Shown: positions 1 through 13,198, counted from the first letter of the stretch. The stretch is 44,541 nt of DNA from Candidatus Muproteobacteria bacterium RBG_16_65_34 (GCA_001785115.1 MFSU01000096.1:1-44541), one strand, 5' to 3'. Numbers and translations are program-made. The notes: a model not told the origin generated them from the sequence alone.

Positions 1-598
1 GGTTGGGAGTTCGACGATGAAAAGTAGGGGAAACATCAGCCCCTGCGCTCCTCGCGCCCCCAAGCGCGCGCCTAACTCGCCGGCCGCAGACAACGCGGCT
101 CGGGCTCGAACAGGAGGCGCGCGACACCCCTTGGGGGCGCTGCGGTGCTCGGCTCGCTCCGACGGGGGTTGGAACAAAACCCATTTGGCCGTGCCCGATA
201 GATAAGACCTGCTGGTCTGAGACATCTGTGAACGGCAACGGCCAAATGGGTGTTGCTTTTGGGTCCCCGTAGCCACCGCCGAGCATCGCAGCAAGAATCG
301 GGGGTGTCGCTCGCCTCCTGTTCGAGCCCGAGGCGCGTCTTTTGCGCCCGGCGAGTTAGGCGAGCGCCGATTCTTGCGAGAAGCGCAGGAGGGGGTCGGC
401 GGCTCCGGGGCGGCCTTTTCTTTGGTGACTTTCTTTTGGCCGTGCAAAAGAAAGACACCTGCCGTGGGTCAGCCACCCACAAGTAGCCGTTCAATCATCG
501 CCGAAAGGCGATTCGACATAGACCTGACACACAATCGTAACCGCTGAAACGCAGCCGGGTGACGTTAAATCGCCCACACGAGTTCACGAAGACCCTCT
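1..598. repeat. Left copy of large palindromic repeat (partial)
   Basis: No convincing gene lies here. Positions 45-192 and 238-388 form a long imperfect inverted repeat around a loop of about 45 nt, including a perfect 14-bp pair at 179-192/238-251. Positions 425-461 hold a further hairpin whose arms read GGTGACTTTCTTTTG and its near complement. Positions about 470-598 are the imperfect reverse complement of 44217-44345, and 42-87 match 44491-44536 directly with one mismatch. The element is therefore itself nearly palindromic and occurs at both ends of the window. An open frame of 140 codons on the minus strand (72-494) is an arginine- and proline-rich by-product of the palindrome. Copy number elsewhere cannot be seen. 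Confidence 0.8.
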
Positions 599-649
599 TA
601 AAAACGGCGATTGCATCCGCAGATTACGCAGATTCCCGCAGATTTTAAG
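599..649 (+). repeat. Solitary half of an ATCTGCG-family repeat
   Basis: These 51 bases match 31805-31855 directly with a single mismatch (C at 635, T at 31841). They contain three copies of the CGCAGATT word. At 31805 the partner arm follows; here it is missing and the sequence changes abruptly at 650. The half element abuts the end of the large repeat at 598. Confidence 0.75.
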
Positions 650-654
650 ATTCC

Positions 655-747
655 GATTATTGCGGCGGCATGGTAACTTTGATCCTGGGCCATCGGAGAA
701 ATAACCCGTGGGGCGTGTTCAAGCGGATTCATGCCGCCGCAATAATC
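655..747. repeat. Perfect 18-bp inverted repeat upstream of mltC
   Basis: Bases 655-672 are the exact reverse complement of 730-747, separated by 57 nt. The right arm ends 37 nt before the mltC start. It is not followed by a T-run, so it is not a standard terminator. It could be an operator, a leader structure, or the ends of a small degraded element. Confidence 0.7.
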
Positions 748-784
748 TATCCCCACCCAGGCGCTTCACGGCGCGGAGGGGGAG

Positions 785-2026
785 ATGAGAAAAATCGTCA
801 TAGCGGCGCTTTCGGGGCTGGGGCTTTCGGCCTGCCAGTCCATGGACAAGTATCTCGATACGGCCGACCGCGCGATCTCGGTCGCCACCAGCCCCACGGC
901 GCGCACCCTCACCAATGTCGCGCGCGCCGAGGACCCCAAGGCGGCGCTCAAGCAGGTCGCCAAGGCCCGCGGCGAGGCCTACAAGGAAAACCCCCAGCGG
1001 CTCATCGCCGACATCCGCCAGGCGAAGCGCGACTACGACAACCTCGTGTCGCTGCTGCGCGGCAACGTCGCGAAGAACTGGGGCAAGAAGGAGGTGCGGC
1101 TGCCCTCGCGCGAGCAGTACATCAAGTACACGCAGAACTACCAGAGCCGCGCGATCGTCGATTTCGACGCGGGCGCGGTCACGGTCGAGACCCTGGACGA
1201 GAAGGATCCGCGGGCGAGCCTGAAGAACGCGATCGTGACGACGCTGCTTACGCCCAACGATCCGCGGGCGGTGGATCTTTTTACCGCGAGCGCGATCGAG
1301 CTCACGAGCGCCAAGGAGCCCTATCTCCTCGGGCTCGTGGTGGATCAGCGCGGCAAGCCGCTCGCCACCCCGGCCGAGGCCGAGGCGTTTGCGGATTACC
1401 TGCTCGCCGACAAATCGGCCACCCGGAGCGTCGAGCTCGATAGCGGCAAGAAAAACGCGCTCTACGTGAAGATCGCCATGGTGTCGAACTTCGAGAGCAA
1501 GCAGGCGGACAAGGTCAAGCCGCTCGTCGATAAGTTCGCCGGCCAGTACAAGATCAGCCCGAGCCTGGTCTATGCCGTCATCCGCACCGAGAGCAACTTC
1601 AATCCCTTCGCCGTGAGCTCCGCGCCGGCCTATGGCCTGATGCAACTGGTGCCCACGAGCGGCGGGCGCGAGGCCTACCGGCGCGCCAAGGGTGCGGACG
1701 AGATCCCGTCGAAGGATTATCTTTTCGTCGCCGAGAACAACATCGAGCTCGGCGCGGCCTACCTCAATGTGCTCAGCTACAACCAGCTCGAGTTCGTCCA
1801 GAACAACGTCTCGCGCGAGTACTGCGTGATCTCGGCCTACAACACCGGCCCCTCGAACGTACTGAAGGCCTTCGCCAAGAACAAGGTCGAGGCGGTCAAC
1901 GCGATCAACAGCCTGCAACCGCCCGGCGTATACGAGCGGCTGCGCTCGAGCCTCCCGTACGAGGAGACGCGCCAGTACCTCCATAAGGTCGTCACATATC
2001 GCAAGCAGTTCGTGAGTCTGAATTAG
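785..2026 (+). CDS. mltC: Membrane-bound lytic murein transglycosylase C-like lipoprotein
   Basis: This 413-residue lipoprotein is predicted to cleave the MurNAc-GlcNAc bond of peptidoglycan at the inner face of the outer membrane. A short hydrophobic leader ends in the lipobox LSAC, so Cys17 would be the lipidated residue. Residues about 50-230 resemble the MltC N-terminal domain. Residues about 245-400 form the SLT goose-type lysozyme domain, with catalytic Glu269 in ESNFNP followed by AYGLMQ and the AYNTGP motif. The length is somewhat above the roughly 360 residues of E. coli MltC. The start is supported by a strong GGAGGGGG sequence just upstream. The next gene lies beyond a 161-bp repeat element. 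Confidence 0.9.
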   Translation: MRKIVIAALSGLGLSACQSMDKYLDTADRAISVATSPTARTLTNVARAEDPKAALKQVAKARGEAYKENPQRLIADIRQAKRDYDNLVSLLRGNVAKNWGKKEVRLPSREQYIKYTQNYQSRAIVDFDAGAVTVETLDEKDPRASLKNAIVTTLLTPNDPRAVDLFTASAIELTSAKEPYLLGLVVDQRGKPLATPAEAEAFADYLLADKSATRSVELDSGKKNALYVKIAMVSNFESKQADKVKPLVDKFAGQYKISPSLVYAVIRTESNFNPFAVSSAPAYGLMQLVPTSGGREAYRRAKGADEIPSKDYLFVAENNIELGAAYLNVLSYNQLEFVQNNVSREYCVISAYNTGPSNVLKAFAKNKVEAVNAINSLQPPGVYERLRSSLPYEETRQYLHKVVTYRKQFVSLN

Positions 2027-2029
2027 CTT

Positions 2030-2190
2030 AGTCGTCAGTCGTGAGTCGTCGGTCGTCGGTAGGGAAAGGTTAGCGGTCAGCCGATAGCCCATAGCCGATA
2101 GCTCTTAGCTAAAAGCTAACGGCTAACGGATAACGGCTTCAAGCCCGAACCCTCCAGACTCCAGACTGAAGACTGACGATCGACGACTAG
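2030..2190. repeat. Composite short-period inverted repeat, mltC-plsB junction
   Basis: An outer imperfect arm pair (2030-2060 built from AGTCGTC words; 2158-2188 from its complement with CAGACT words) encloses an inner pair (about 2072-2110 and 2114-2139) built from AGCCGATAGC and its complement. The two layers use unrelated words, which suggests one element lies inside another. It starts 3 nt after the mltC stop and ends about 15 nt before the next start, leaving that gene with no clear ribosome-binding sequence. Confidence 0.7.
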
Positions 2191-2203
2191 CCTTTGTGAT
2201 CCC

Positions 2204-3610
2204 ATGACAGACACGGTCGCGCTTCCCTTCTGGCTCTTTGCGGTGCTTGCGGCCATCGCCGCTTGGGCGGTGCTCGAGCGGCTGTTGGTCCCGAGCGTGC
2301 GCTTCCTGCTGCGCCGGCGCGTGAACCGCGTGATCGACGAGGTCAACACGCGGCTCAACATCGGCATCCGCCCGTTCCAGCTCACGAAGCGCCAGGTGCT
2401 CATCGACCGGCTGGTGTATGACGCCCGGGTCATCGAGGCGATGCAGGCGTACGCGCGCGAGCAGAACATGCCGCGCGAGGTCGCGCAGGCCGAGGTCGCC
2501 CGGTACGCCCACGAGATCGTCCCGGCCTTCAACGCCTACGTATATTTCCGCGCGGGCTACTGGCTTGCGAGCCGCGTCGCGCGCTCGCTCTACCGCGTGC
2601 GCGTGGGTTTCGCCGACAACGAGCGCCTGGCCGCGATCGACCCCGAGGCCTGCGTGGTGTTCGTGATGAACCACCGCTCGAACATGGACTACATCCTCGC
2701 GGCCTTCCTCGCCGCCGAGCAGACGGCGCTTTCCTACGCGGTCGGCGAGTGGGCGCGCGTCTGGCCGCTCCAGCAGCTTATTCGCGCCATGGGGGCGTTC
2801 TTCGTGCGGCGCAATTCCGGCAATCCCCTGTACCGGCGCGTGCTCGAGCGCTACGTCAACATGGCGACCCAGGAGGGCGTGTGCCAGGCGGTATTCCCCG
2901 AGGGCGGACTTTCGCGCGATGGGCGGCTGCAACCGCCCAAGCTCGGGTTCCTGGATTACATGCTGCGCGGCTTCGACCCCGGGGGCCGGCGCGACATCGT
3001 GTTCGTGCCGGTCGGGATCAGTTACGACCGCACGCTCGAGGACCGCTCGCTCGTGCGCCGGCTCGACCCTGCGGCCCCGCGGCGCAGCAAATGGTTTGTG
3101 ATCCGCACCACGCTCGGGTTCATCGCGCACAACCTGCGGCTCATGGCGCGCTCCCGCTGGCGGCGCTTCGGCTACGCCTGCGTCAACTTCGGTGCGCCGA
3201 TATCGATGCGCGAATATTGCCACCGGCACGCCGTGGATTTCCGCGCCCTGCCGCAGGACGCGCGCTTTCCCGAGGTGGAGCGGCTCGCCGGGATGCTCAT
3301 GGGGAGGGTCGAGCGGCTCATCCCCGCGCTTCCGATCCCGCTGCTCGCTGCGGCGGTTCTGGAGGCGCCGCAGGGCCAGACCGAATTCGACCTCAAGGCG
3401 CGTGCCTACGGCATGATCGAGCGGCTGCAAGAACTGGGTGCGGTCGTGATCGCGCCCGCGCACACACGCGAGCACACCCTCGACACCGCCTTCAACATGC
3501 TGACGCTGCGACGCCTGATCGTCGAGTCCGAGGGTCGCTGGCGCCCGGATCCGCAATCGCTCGATGTCCTGGCGTACTACGCCAACTCGGTGGCGCACTG
3601 GCCGCGATGA
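2204..3610 (+). CDS. PlsB-family glycerol-3-phosphate acyltransferase-like protein
   Basis: A 468-residue acyltransferase probably acting at the inner membrane in phospholipid synthesis. Residues 8-28 are a membrane-anchor-like hydrophobic segment. The acyltransferase motifs run in order: block I NHRSNMD (His157, Asp162), block II around GAFFVRR (197-203), block III FPEGGLSRDGR (231-241), block IV FVPVGISYDR. This block III/IV pattern is that of the GPAT/DHAPAT (PlsB) group rather than the PlsC group. It is much shorter than E. coli PlsB (about 800 residues), so it may be a compact PlsB homologue or a relative with another acceptor. No symbol is assigned. The start follows a repeat element and has no obvious Shine-Dalgarno sequence. 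Confidence 0.75.
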   Translation: MTDTVALPFWLFAVLAAIAAWAVLERLLVPSVRFLLRRRVNRVIDEVNTRLNIGIRPFQLTKRQVLIDRLVYDARVIEAMQAYAREQNMPREVAQAEVARYAHEIVPAFNAYVYFRAGYWLASRVARSLYRVRVGFADNERLAAIDPEACVVFVMNHRSNMDYILAAFLAAEQTALSYAVGEWARVWPLQQLIRAMGAFFVRRNSGNPLYRRVLERYVNMATQEGVCQAVFPEGGLSRDGRLQPPKLGFLDYMLRGFDPGGRRDIVFVPVGISYDRTLEDRSLVRRLDPAAPRRSKWFVIRTTLGFIAHNLRLMARSRWRRFGYACVNFGAPISMREYCHRHAVDFRALPQDARFPEVERLAGMLMGRVERLIPALPIPLLAAAVLEAPQGQTEFDLKARAYGMIERLQELGAVVIAPAHTREHTLDTAFNMLTLRRLIVESEGRWRPDPQSLDVLAYYANSVAHWPR

Positions 3611-3627
3611 AATCACCGCCGCACGCC

Positions 3628-3654
3628 TTGAGTCAGAAAACCGCGTGCTAGACT
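3628..3654 (+). promoter_or_regulatory. Candidate sigma-70 promoter with extended -10
   Basis: TTGAGT at 3628-3633 and TAGACT at 3649-3654 are 15 bp apart. The short spacing is offset by an extended -10 TG at 3646-3647. It lies just after the acyltransferase gene and about 80 bp before the outer-membrane protein start, suggesting that gene is transcribed on its own. The nine bases CTAGACTCG recur at the nuo promoter. Confidence 0.5.
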
Positions 3655-3733
3655 CGATATCGGCTGGTTTGTTCGTTGGCCGGGTTGGAGTCTCAAGAAG
3701 AACGTCCCCATCAACATGCCTCGAGAGGTAAGA

Positions 3734-4318
3734 ATGAAAACAACGTTGCATCGGGTCGTCACCGCCTTATCCGCAATCCTTTTTGTGTCCGGCCTAGAGG
3801 TCGCCCATGCCGCCGAGATTGGCCCGATGTTCAAGGTCGGCTACGACACCGGCGGCGAAACCCTGGTGACGGTGACGTTCACAAACGGAGAGCAAAGCAG
3901 CATCAAGGCCAACGAAGGGTTTTATTTCGGCGGCGGCGTATCGATCCTGAATGACGCCAAGACGGTGGAGACCGAGGTCTCGCTGTCGTGGAAATTCCAA
4001 AGCATCACGGCGTCCAACGGCAATGTCACCTGGACCCGTTTTCCCCTGGATGCCCTGGTGTTCTACCGTTTGCCCGGCATGCGCGTGGGTGCCGGCCTCA
4101 CGTATCACATGAGTCCGAAGCTCGATGGCAGCGGCGTGGCCGGCGGGCTGACCACCGAGGTCAAAGACGCCGTGGGTGGCGTGCTTCAGGCGGATTGGCG
4201 CATTACCGAGGCTATGAACCTCGGTCTGCGTTACACCGCACTGGAGTATAAGGACAAGACCACCAGTACCGCGGCCAAGAGCAACGGCGTCGGCGTCGTG
4301 TTCGGCAGCCGGTTTTAG
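3734..4318 (+). CDS. Small outer-membrane beta-barrel protein (unknown function)
   Basis: A 194-residue exported protein. Residues 1-26 look like a signal peptide ending AHA before AEIGPM. The rest alternates polar and hydrophobic residues in short strands (for example LVTVTFTNGEQ, MRVGAGLTYHM, AMNLGLRYTALEY) and ends in Phe (VVFGSRF), the C-terminal signature recognised by the barrel-assembly machinery. It resembles small 8-strand barrel proteins of the OmpA/OmpW-like fold class, but I do not recognise a family. Start 3734 is preferred over 3716 because AGAGGTAAG sits just before it. The gene stands alone between its own promoter and the carAB promoter. Confidence 0.7.
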   Translation: MKTTLHRVVTALSAILFVSGLEVAHAAEIGPMFKVGYDTGGETLVTVTFTNGEQSSIKANEGFYFGGGVSILNDAKTVETEVSLSWKFQSITASNGNVTWTRFPLDALVFYRLPGMRVGAGLTYHMSPKLDGSGVAGGLTTEVKDAVGGVLQADWRITEAMNLGLRYTALEYKDKTTSTAAKSNGVGVVFGSRF

Positions 4319-4362
4319 CGCCTGCGTAACCGGCCATCGGCGGAGGTCTCCGCGGCCGCGCG

Positions 4363-4391
4363 TTGATTTCGCCGCCGCCGTTCCGTACAAT
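4363..4391 (+). promoter_or_regulatory. Candidate carAB promoter
   Basis: TTGATT at 4363-4368 and TACAAT at 4386-4391 are separated by exactly 17 bp, a good sigma-70 match (inference from consensus). Transcription would begin near 4398, giving a carA leader of about 90 nt. Confidence 0.7.
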
Positions 4392-4428
4392 TCCGGCTCA
4401 GCCTGAAGCACCCTTGTTTTTGAATTCG

Positions 4429-4463
4429 AAGCGGGAGAAGCCGAAAGCCTCTCCCGCTTTTGT
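4429..4463 (+). terminator. Intrinsic-terminator-like hairpin in the carA leader
   Basis: AAGCGGGAGA (4429-4438) pairs with TCTCCCGCTT (4450-4459) around an 11-nt loop and is followed by TTTTGT. It lies between the likely promoter and the carA start at 4490, so it is placed to act as a transcription attenuator rather than as the end of the upstream gene. The upstream gene ends 110 bp earlier. Confidence 0.7.
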
Positions 4464-4489
4464 ACGTCCACGCCCGAGGTTTTTCGCCG

Positions 4490-5680
4490 ATGCCGGCTGC
4501 GCTGCTCGCCCTGGAAGACGGCTCTCTGTTTTACGGGGAGTCGGTGGGCGTTCCGGGGCAGGCGGCGGGCGAGGTGGTGTTCAACACCGCCATGACCGGC
4601 TACCAGGAGATCCTCACCGATCCCTCCTACGCGCGTCAGATCGTCACGCTCACCTATCCCCACATCGGCAACACCGGCGCGAACCCCGAGGACATGGAGT
4701 CCGCAGGCGTCTACGCCGCGGGGCTCGTGATCCGCGATCTCCCGGCGCTGATGAGCAACTTCCGCGCCGCGGAATCGCTGCCCGATTTCATGCGCCGGTA
4801 CGGCCTCATCGGCATCGCCGGGATCGATACGCGCCGGCTCACGCGCCTGCTGCGCGAGAAGGGCGCGCAGAACGGGTGCATCCTCGCGGTGGAAAAAGGC
4901 GCCAAGCCCGATAAAAAAGCCGCGCTTCAAGCGGCGCGCGCGTTCCCAGGGCTCAAGGGCATGGACCTCGCCAAGGTCGTGAGCACCGCGAAACCCTATG
5001 CCTGGGACGAGGGCGGCTGGGTCCTCGGCCGGGGCCATGGGAAGCAGGAAAACCCGCGCTTTCACGTTGTCGCCTATGACTACGGCATCAAGCGCAACAT
5101 TCTGCGGATGCTCGCCGCGCGCGGTTGCCGGCTGACCGTCGTGCCGGCCCAGACCCCGGCCGAGGAGGTTCTGCGGATGCAGCCCGACGGTGTGTTTCTG
5201 TCGAACGGACCCGGCGACCCCGAGCCCTGCGACTATGCAATCGCGGCGATTCGCGCAATCGTGGACACCGGCCTGCCCGTCTTCGGCATCTGCCTCGGGC
5301 ATCAGCTCCTCGGGCTCGCCTCCGGCGCGCGCACGGTAAAAATGAAATTCGGCCATCACGGCGCCAATCACCCCGTGCTCGAGGTGGACAGCGGGCGCGT
5401 GACGATCACGAGCCAGAATCACGGCTTCGCCGTGGACGAGGCGAGCCTGCCGCCGACGCTGCGCGTCACCCACCGCTCGCTCTTCGACGGCTCGGTGCAG
5501 GGGCTCGCGCGCACCGACCGCCCGGCGTTCTGCTTCCAGGGCCATCCCGAGGCGAGCCCCGGGCCGCACGATGTTTTGCCTCTGTTTGATCGCTTCATCG
5601 GCCTGATGCATGCACGTCCCCTGTCTGAAAAGGAAGGGACGAGGGACGAGACACGAGGGACGAGAGAGGTTAAGGCATGA
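4490..5680 (+). CDS. carA: Carbamoyl-phosphate synthase small subunit
   Basis: The 396-residue glutamine amidotransferase subunit hydrolyses glutamine and passes ammonia to CarB to make carbamoyl phosphate for pyrimidines and arginine. The class I amidotransferase triad is visible: Cys268 in GICLGHQL, His352 and Glu354 in GHPEASPG. Start ATG 4490 is chosen because it aligns with the family N-terminus ([16 protein letters not shown]) and has GAGG upstream; an in-frame TTG at 4460 falls in the terminator hairpin. The last 15 or so residues ([17 protein letters not shown]) are highly charged, exceed the usual family C-terminus, and are encoded by the left arm of the repeat at 5634. Confidence 0.97.
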   Translation: MPAALLALEDGSLFYGESVGVPGQAAGEVVFNTAMTGYQEILTDPSYARQIVTLTYPHIGNTGANPEDMESAGVYAAGLVIRDLPALMSNFRAAESLPDFMRRYGLIGIAGIDTRRLTRLLREKGAQNGCILAVEKGAKPDKKAALQAARAFPGLKGMDLAKVVSTAKPYAWDEGGWVLGRGHGKQENPRFHVVAYDYGIKRNILRMLAARGCRLTVVPAQTPAEEVLRMQPDGVFLSNGPGDPEPCDYAIAAIRAIVDTGLPVFGICLGHQLLGLASGARTVKMKFGHHGANHPVLEVDSGRVTITSQNHGFAVDEASLPPTLRVTHRSLFDGSVQGLARTDRPAFCFQGHPEASPGPHDVLPLFDRFIGLMHARPLSEKEGTRDETRGTREVKA

Positions 5681-5722
5681 AGACCACTTCCCCTCGACTC
5701 TCGTACCTCGTACCTCGTACCT
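5634..5722. repeat. Short-period inverted repeat (GGGACGAG family), carA-carB
   Basis: The left arm at about 5634-5668 has repeated GGGACGAG/ACGAG words. The right arm at about 5692-5722 has CTCGTAC words in the complementary sense. The left arm is read as the carA C-terminal codons and the carA stop (5678-5680) lies in the loop. The right arm ends 6 nt before the carB start, which has no visible Shine-Dalgarno sequence. Confidence 0.8.
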
Positions 5723-5728
5723 GAATTT

Positions 5729-8952
<3,224 letters not shown>

Positions 8953-8956
<4 letters not shown>

Positions 8957-9429
8957 AGAAGGCGCCCATCACGGTGGCTGGTGCGGAGAAGCTCAAGCAG
9001 GATCTGCATCGGCTCAAAACAGTCGATCGTCCGCGTATCATCCAGGCGATCGCCGAGGCCCGCTCGCACGGCGATCTCTCCGAGAACGCCGAGTACCATG
9101 CCGCCAAGGAGCAGCAGGGCTTCACGGAGGGCCGGATCGCCGATCTCGAATCGAAGTTTGCCGCCGCCCAGATTATCGACCCCAAGACCGTGAATGCCAG
9201 CGGCAAGGTCGTCTTCGGCGCGACCCTCGATCTCATGGACGAGGATAGCGGCAAGGCCGTGACCTATCAGATCGTCGGCGACTACGAGGCCGACATCACG
9301 CAGGGAAAGGTGTCGATCAGCTCCCCCATCGCGCGCGCCCTGATCGGCAAGGAGCAGGGGGACGTGGTCGAGGTGCAGGTTCCGGGCGGCGTGCGCAGCT
9401 ACGAAATCCTGGAAATTCGTTACGTATAA
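8953..9429 (+). CDS. greA: Transcription elongation factor GreA
   Basis: This 158-residue factor enters the RNA polymerase secondary channel and stimulates cleavage of backtracked transcripts. The N-terminal coiled coil carries the conserved acidic tip [15 protein letters not shown] with Asp41 and Glu44, the residues needed for cleavage in E. coli GreA. The C-terminal half is the FKBP-like polymerase-binding domain. Length equals that of E. coli GreA. The start overlaps the carB stop and has AGGAGC upstream. In E. coli yhbY lies next to greA; here no yhbY is present between greA and rlmE, only a repeat element. Confidence 0.97.
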
Positions 9430-9433
9430 CCCA

Positions 9434-9506
9434 GTGATCGGTGAACCGTGAGCGGTAATCGGTAATCAGTTCACGGTTTACCGTTCACCGTTTACTGCTC
9501 ACTGCT
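9434..9506. repeat. Short-period inverted repeat (CGGTGAACCG family), greA-rlmE
   Basis: The left half (about 9434-9468) and right half (about 9471-9506) contain interleaved GTGAACCG/GGTAATC words and their complements. Several pairings are possible, including AACCGTGA (9444-9451) with TCACGGTT (9471-9478) and CGGTGAAC (9439-9446) with GTTCACCG (9484-9491). It starts 4 nt after the greA stop and ends 8 nt before the rlmE start. Confidence 0.75.
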
Positions 9507-9514
9507 TTTTGACC

Positions 9515-10168
9515 ATGCCTCGCACCAAAAGCAGCCAGCGCTGGATAGCGCGACACGTCAAGGACGAATACGTAAAACGCGCGCAAAAAGAGGGTTTCCG
9601 CTCGCGCGCGGCCTATAAGCTTGCCGAGATCGACGCACGCGACCATCTGTTTCGGGCCGGCCTGACGGTCGTGGACCTGGGCGCCGCGCCCGGCGGCTGG
9701 TCGCAGTACGCGGTCAAGCGCGTGGGCCCGGGCGGACGGGTGCTGGCGGTCGATATTCTGCCGATGGAGCCGCTGCAAGGGGTTGAATTGATTCAGGGAG
9801 ATTTCACCGAGGCGGCGGTGCTAAACTTGGTGTTGGAACGGCTTCAGGGACGCGGCGTCGATCTTGTAATCTCGGACATGGCCCCCAATATTAGCGGTGT
9901 CGCCGCTTCCGACCAGGCGCGCAGCGTGTATCTGGCGGAACTCGCGCTCGAGTTTGCCGCCAAAACTCTGAGGCCCGGCGCAACCCTCCTGGTGAAGACG
10001 TTTCAGGGCGAGGGGTTTGACGCGCTGCGGCGGCAGATGCGGGAGCGCTTCGAGAAGCTCGCGACGCGCAAGCCCAAGGCCTCGCGCGCCGAGAGCCGCG
10101 AGATCTATCTGCTCGCAAGGGGTTTCCGGGGCGATCGCGGGTGCATTGAGTCGGTGGCGGCATCGTAG
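9515..10168 (+). CDS. rlmE: 23S rRNA 2'-O-ribose methyltransferase (RrmJ/FtsJ)
   Basis: The 217-residue SAM-dependent enzyme methylates U2552 (E. coli numbering) of 23S rRNA late in 50S assembly. The SAM-binding motif [11 protein letters not shown] lies at 54-64. The K-D-K-E catalytic set is present as Lys35, Asp121 (SDMAPN), Lys161 and Glu196. ATG 9515 is chosen; a TTG two codons upstream is also possible. No Shine-Dalgarno sequence is evident because a repeat ends just before the start. It precedes ftsH, the classical ftsJ-ftsH pairing linked to heat shock in E. coli. Confidence 0.96.
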   Translation: MPRTKSSQRWIARHVKDEYVKRAQKEGFRSRAAYKLAEIDARDHLFRAGLTVVDLGAAPGGWSQYAVKRVGPGGRVLAVDILPMEPLQGVELIQGDFTEAAVLNLVLERLQGRGVDLVISDMAPNISGVAASDQARSVYLAELALEFAAKTLRPGATLLVKTFQGEGFDALRRQMRERFEKLATRKPKASRAESREIYLLARGFRGDRGCIESVAAS

Positions 10169-10221
10169 GAAAATGTAATTCCGGAATAGCTTTCGTGCCC
10201 GGTAACGAAAAGAGGTAACGC

Positions 10222-12132
<1,911 letters not shown>

Positions 12133-12134
12133 GC

Positions 12135-12230
12135 AGGTACGAGGGCCGAGGGGCGAGATTCGAGGGCGGGTTCGTTGAACGTGTCGTCCGTCTCGCCCCT
12201 CGCCCCTCGCCCCTCGCCCCTGATCCTCGA
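12135..12230. repeat. Short-period inverted repeat (CGAGGG family), ftsH-folP
   Basis: The left arm (about 12135-12170) contains ACGAGGG/CGAGGGGCGAG words. The right arm (about 12190-12230) has tandem CTCGCCC words in the complementary sense. The folP start codon candidates (TTG 12175, GTG 12181) lie in the loop, and the right arm is translated as the FolP N-terminus. Confidence 0.8.
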
Positions 12231-13065
12231 TTGCGGAGGAAAGCCGCTTAATCTTGCCCGCCCCACGGTGATGGGGATACTGAATGTCACCCCCGATTCC
12301 TTCTCGGACGGGGGTGTTTTTTTTGACCGCGCCGAAGCCGTCGCCGGGGCCGTGCGCATGGCGCAGGAGGGCGCGGCGATCATCGACGTGGGCGGCGAGT
12401 CCACCCGACCCGGCGCTCGGCCGGTATCGGTGCAGGAAGAGCTCGACCGTGTGGTCCCGGTGATCGAAGCGATCGCGAAAGAAATCGCGGTCCCGGTCTC
12501 GGTCGATACCTCGAAGCCCGAAGTCATGCGCGCCGCCGTCGCCGCCGGCGCGGGGTTTATCAACGATGTGCTGGCGCTGCGCGCGGACGGCGCGCTCGAG
12601 GCGGCCGCGGCGCTCGCGACGCCGGTCTGCCTCATGCATATGCTGGGCGAGCCGCGCACCATGCAGGACAACCCGCGGTACGACGATGTCGTGAACGACA
12701 TCCGCGCTTTTCTGGAGGCACGCATCGCGGCCTGTGTCGCGGCCGGTATCGCGCGGGTACGGATAGTGGTCGATCCCGGCTTCGGTTTCGGCAAGACGCT
12801 GGAGCACAATCTGGAGTTACTGCGAAGGCTCAAGGAGTTCGCGGCGCTCGGCGTGCCGGTGCTTGCGGGGCTGTCGCGCAAATCCATGATCGGCAAGGCC
12901 CTTGGGCTGCCGGTCGGGCGCCGGGCGCACGCGAGTGTGGCGCTTGCGCTCCTGGCGGTGCAAAATGGAGCGCAGATCGTCCGGGTCCACGACGTGGGCC
13001 CGACGGTGGAGGCGCTGCGGATGTACGCGGCGGTTTACGGGGATAAGGAGAATAGACAGGATTAA
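12175..13065 (+). CDS. folP: Dihydropteroate synthase
   Basis: This enzyme (up to 296 residues) condenses 4-aminobenzoate with dihydropterin pyrophosphate in folate synthesis. Family motifs are [16 protein letters not shown] (32-47), [32 protein letters not shown] and the C-terminal IVRVHDV. The homologous core begins around residue 17 (LILDCGG). The first 15 or so residues ([12 protein letters not shown]) are encoded by the right arm of a repeat, and the last four (NRQD) plus the stop by the left arm of the next repeat. The start is TTG 12175 or GTG 12181; no ATG precedes the core. Both ends of the protein thus appear rebuilt from repeat DNA. Confidence 0.95.
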   Translation: MNVSSVSPLAPRPSPLILDCGGKPLNLARPTVMGILNVTPDSFSDGGVFFDRAEAVAGAVRMAQEGAAIIDVGGESTRPGARPVSVQEELDRVVPVIEAIAKEIAVPVSVDTSKPEVMRAAVAAGAGFINDVLALRADGALEAAAALATPVCLMHMLGEPRTMQDNPRYDDVVNDIRAFLEARIAACVAAGIARVRIVVDPGFGFGKTLEHNLELLRRLKEFAALGVPVLAGLSRKSMIGKALGLPVGRRAHASVALALLAVQNGAQIVRVHDVGPTVEALRMYAAVYGDKENRQD

Positions 13066-13132
13066 CAGGATTTACAGGATTAGAAACGAAAACGTTAAAA
13101 AACGTTTTAATCCTGTTAATCCTGTCTATTCT
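13049..13132. repeat. Short-period inverted repeat (TTAATCCTG family), folP-glmM
   Basis: A 24-bp pair at 13049-13072 and 13109-13132, built from AGGATTAAC words, with an inner AACGTT-containing hairpin near 13089-13108. The folP stop TAA (13063-13065) is in the left arm. It is one of the cleanest stems in the window. The same family recurs after secG. Confidence 0.9.
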
Positions 13133-13138
13133 GGTTTG

Positions 13139-13168
13139 TTCTCTGCGATCTCCGCGTTCTCTGCGGTG
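13139..13168 (+). repeat. Half repeat of the CTCTGCG family
   Basis: Directly after the preceding element come three CTCTGCG/CTCCGCG words ending GCGGTGAG, the form taken by right arms of the CTCTGCG family at 29745 and 42369. No matching left arm is visible upstream, so this is a remnant or the survivor of an insertion of the TTAATCCTG element. Confidence 0.65.
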
Positions 13169-13198
13169 AGCGAACGTTTGGCAAAGGGAGAAGGTTCG

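Noticed and set aside
72-494. 140-codon minus-strand frame in the left repeat
   Set aside because: It is wholly inside the palindromic repeat, has biased Arg/Pro composition, and the right-hand copy does not preserve the frame beyond the first dozen codons.
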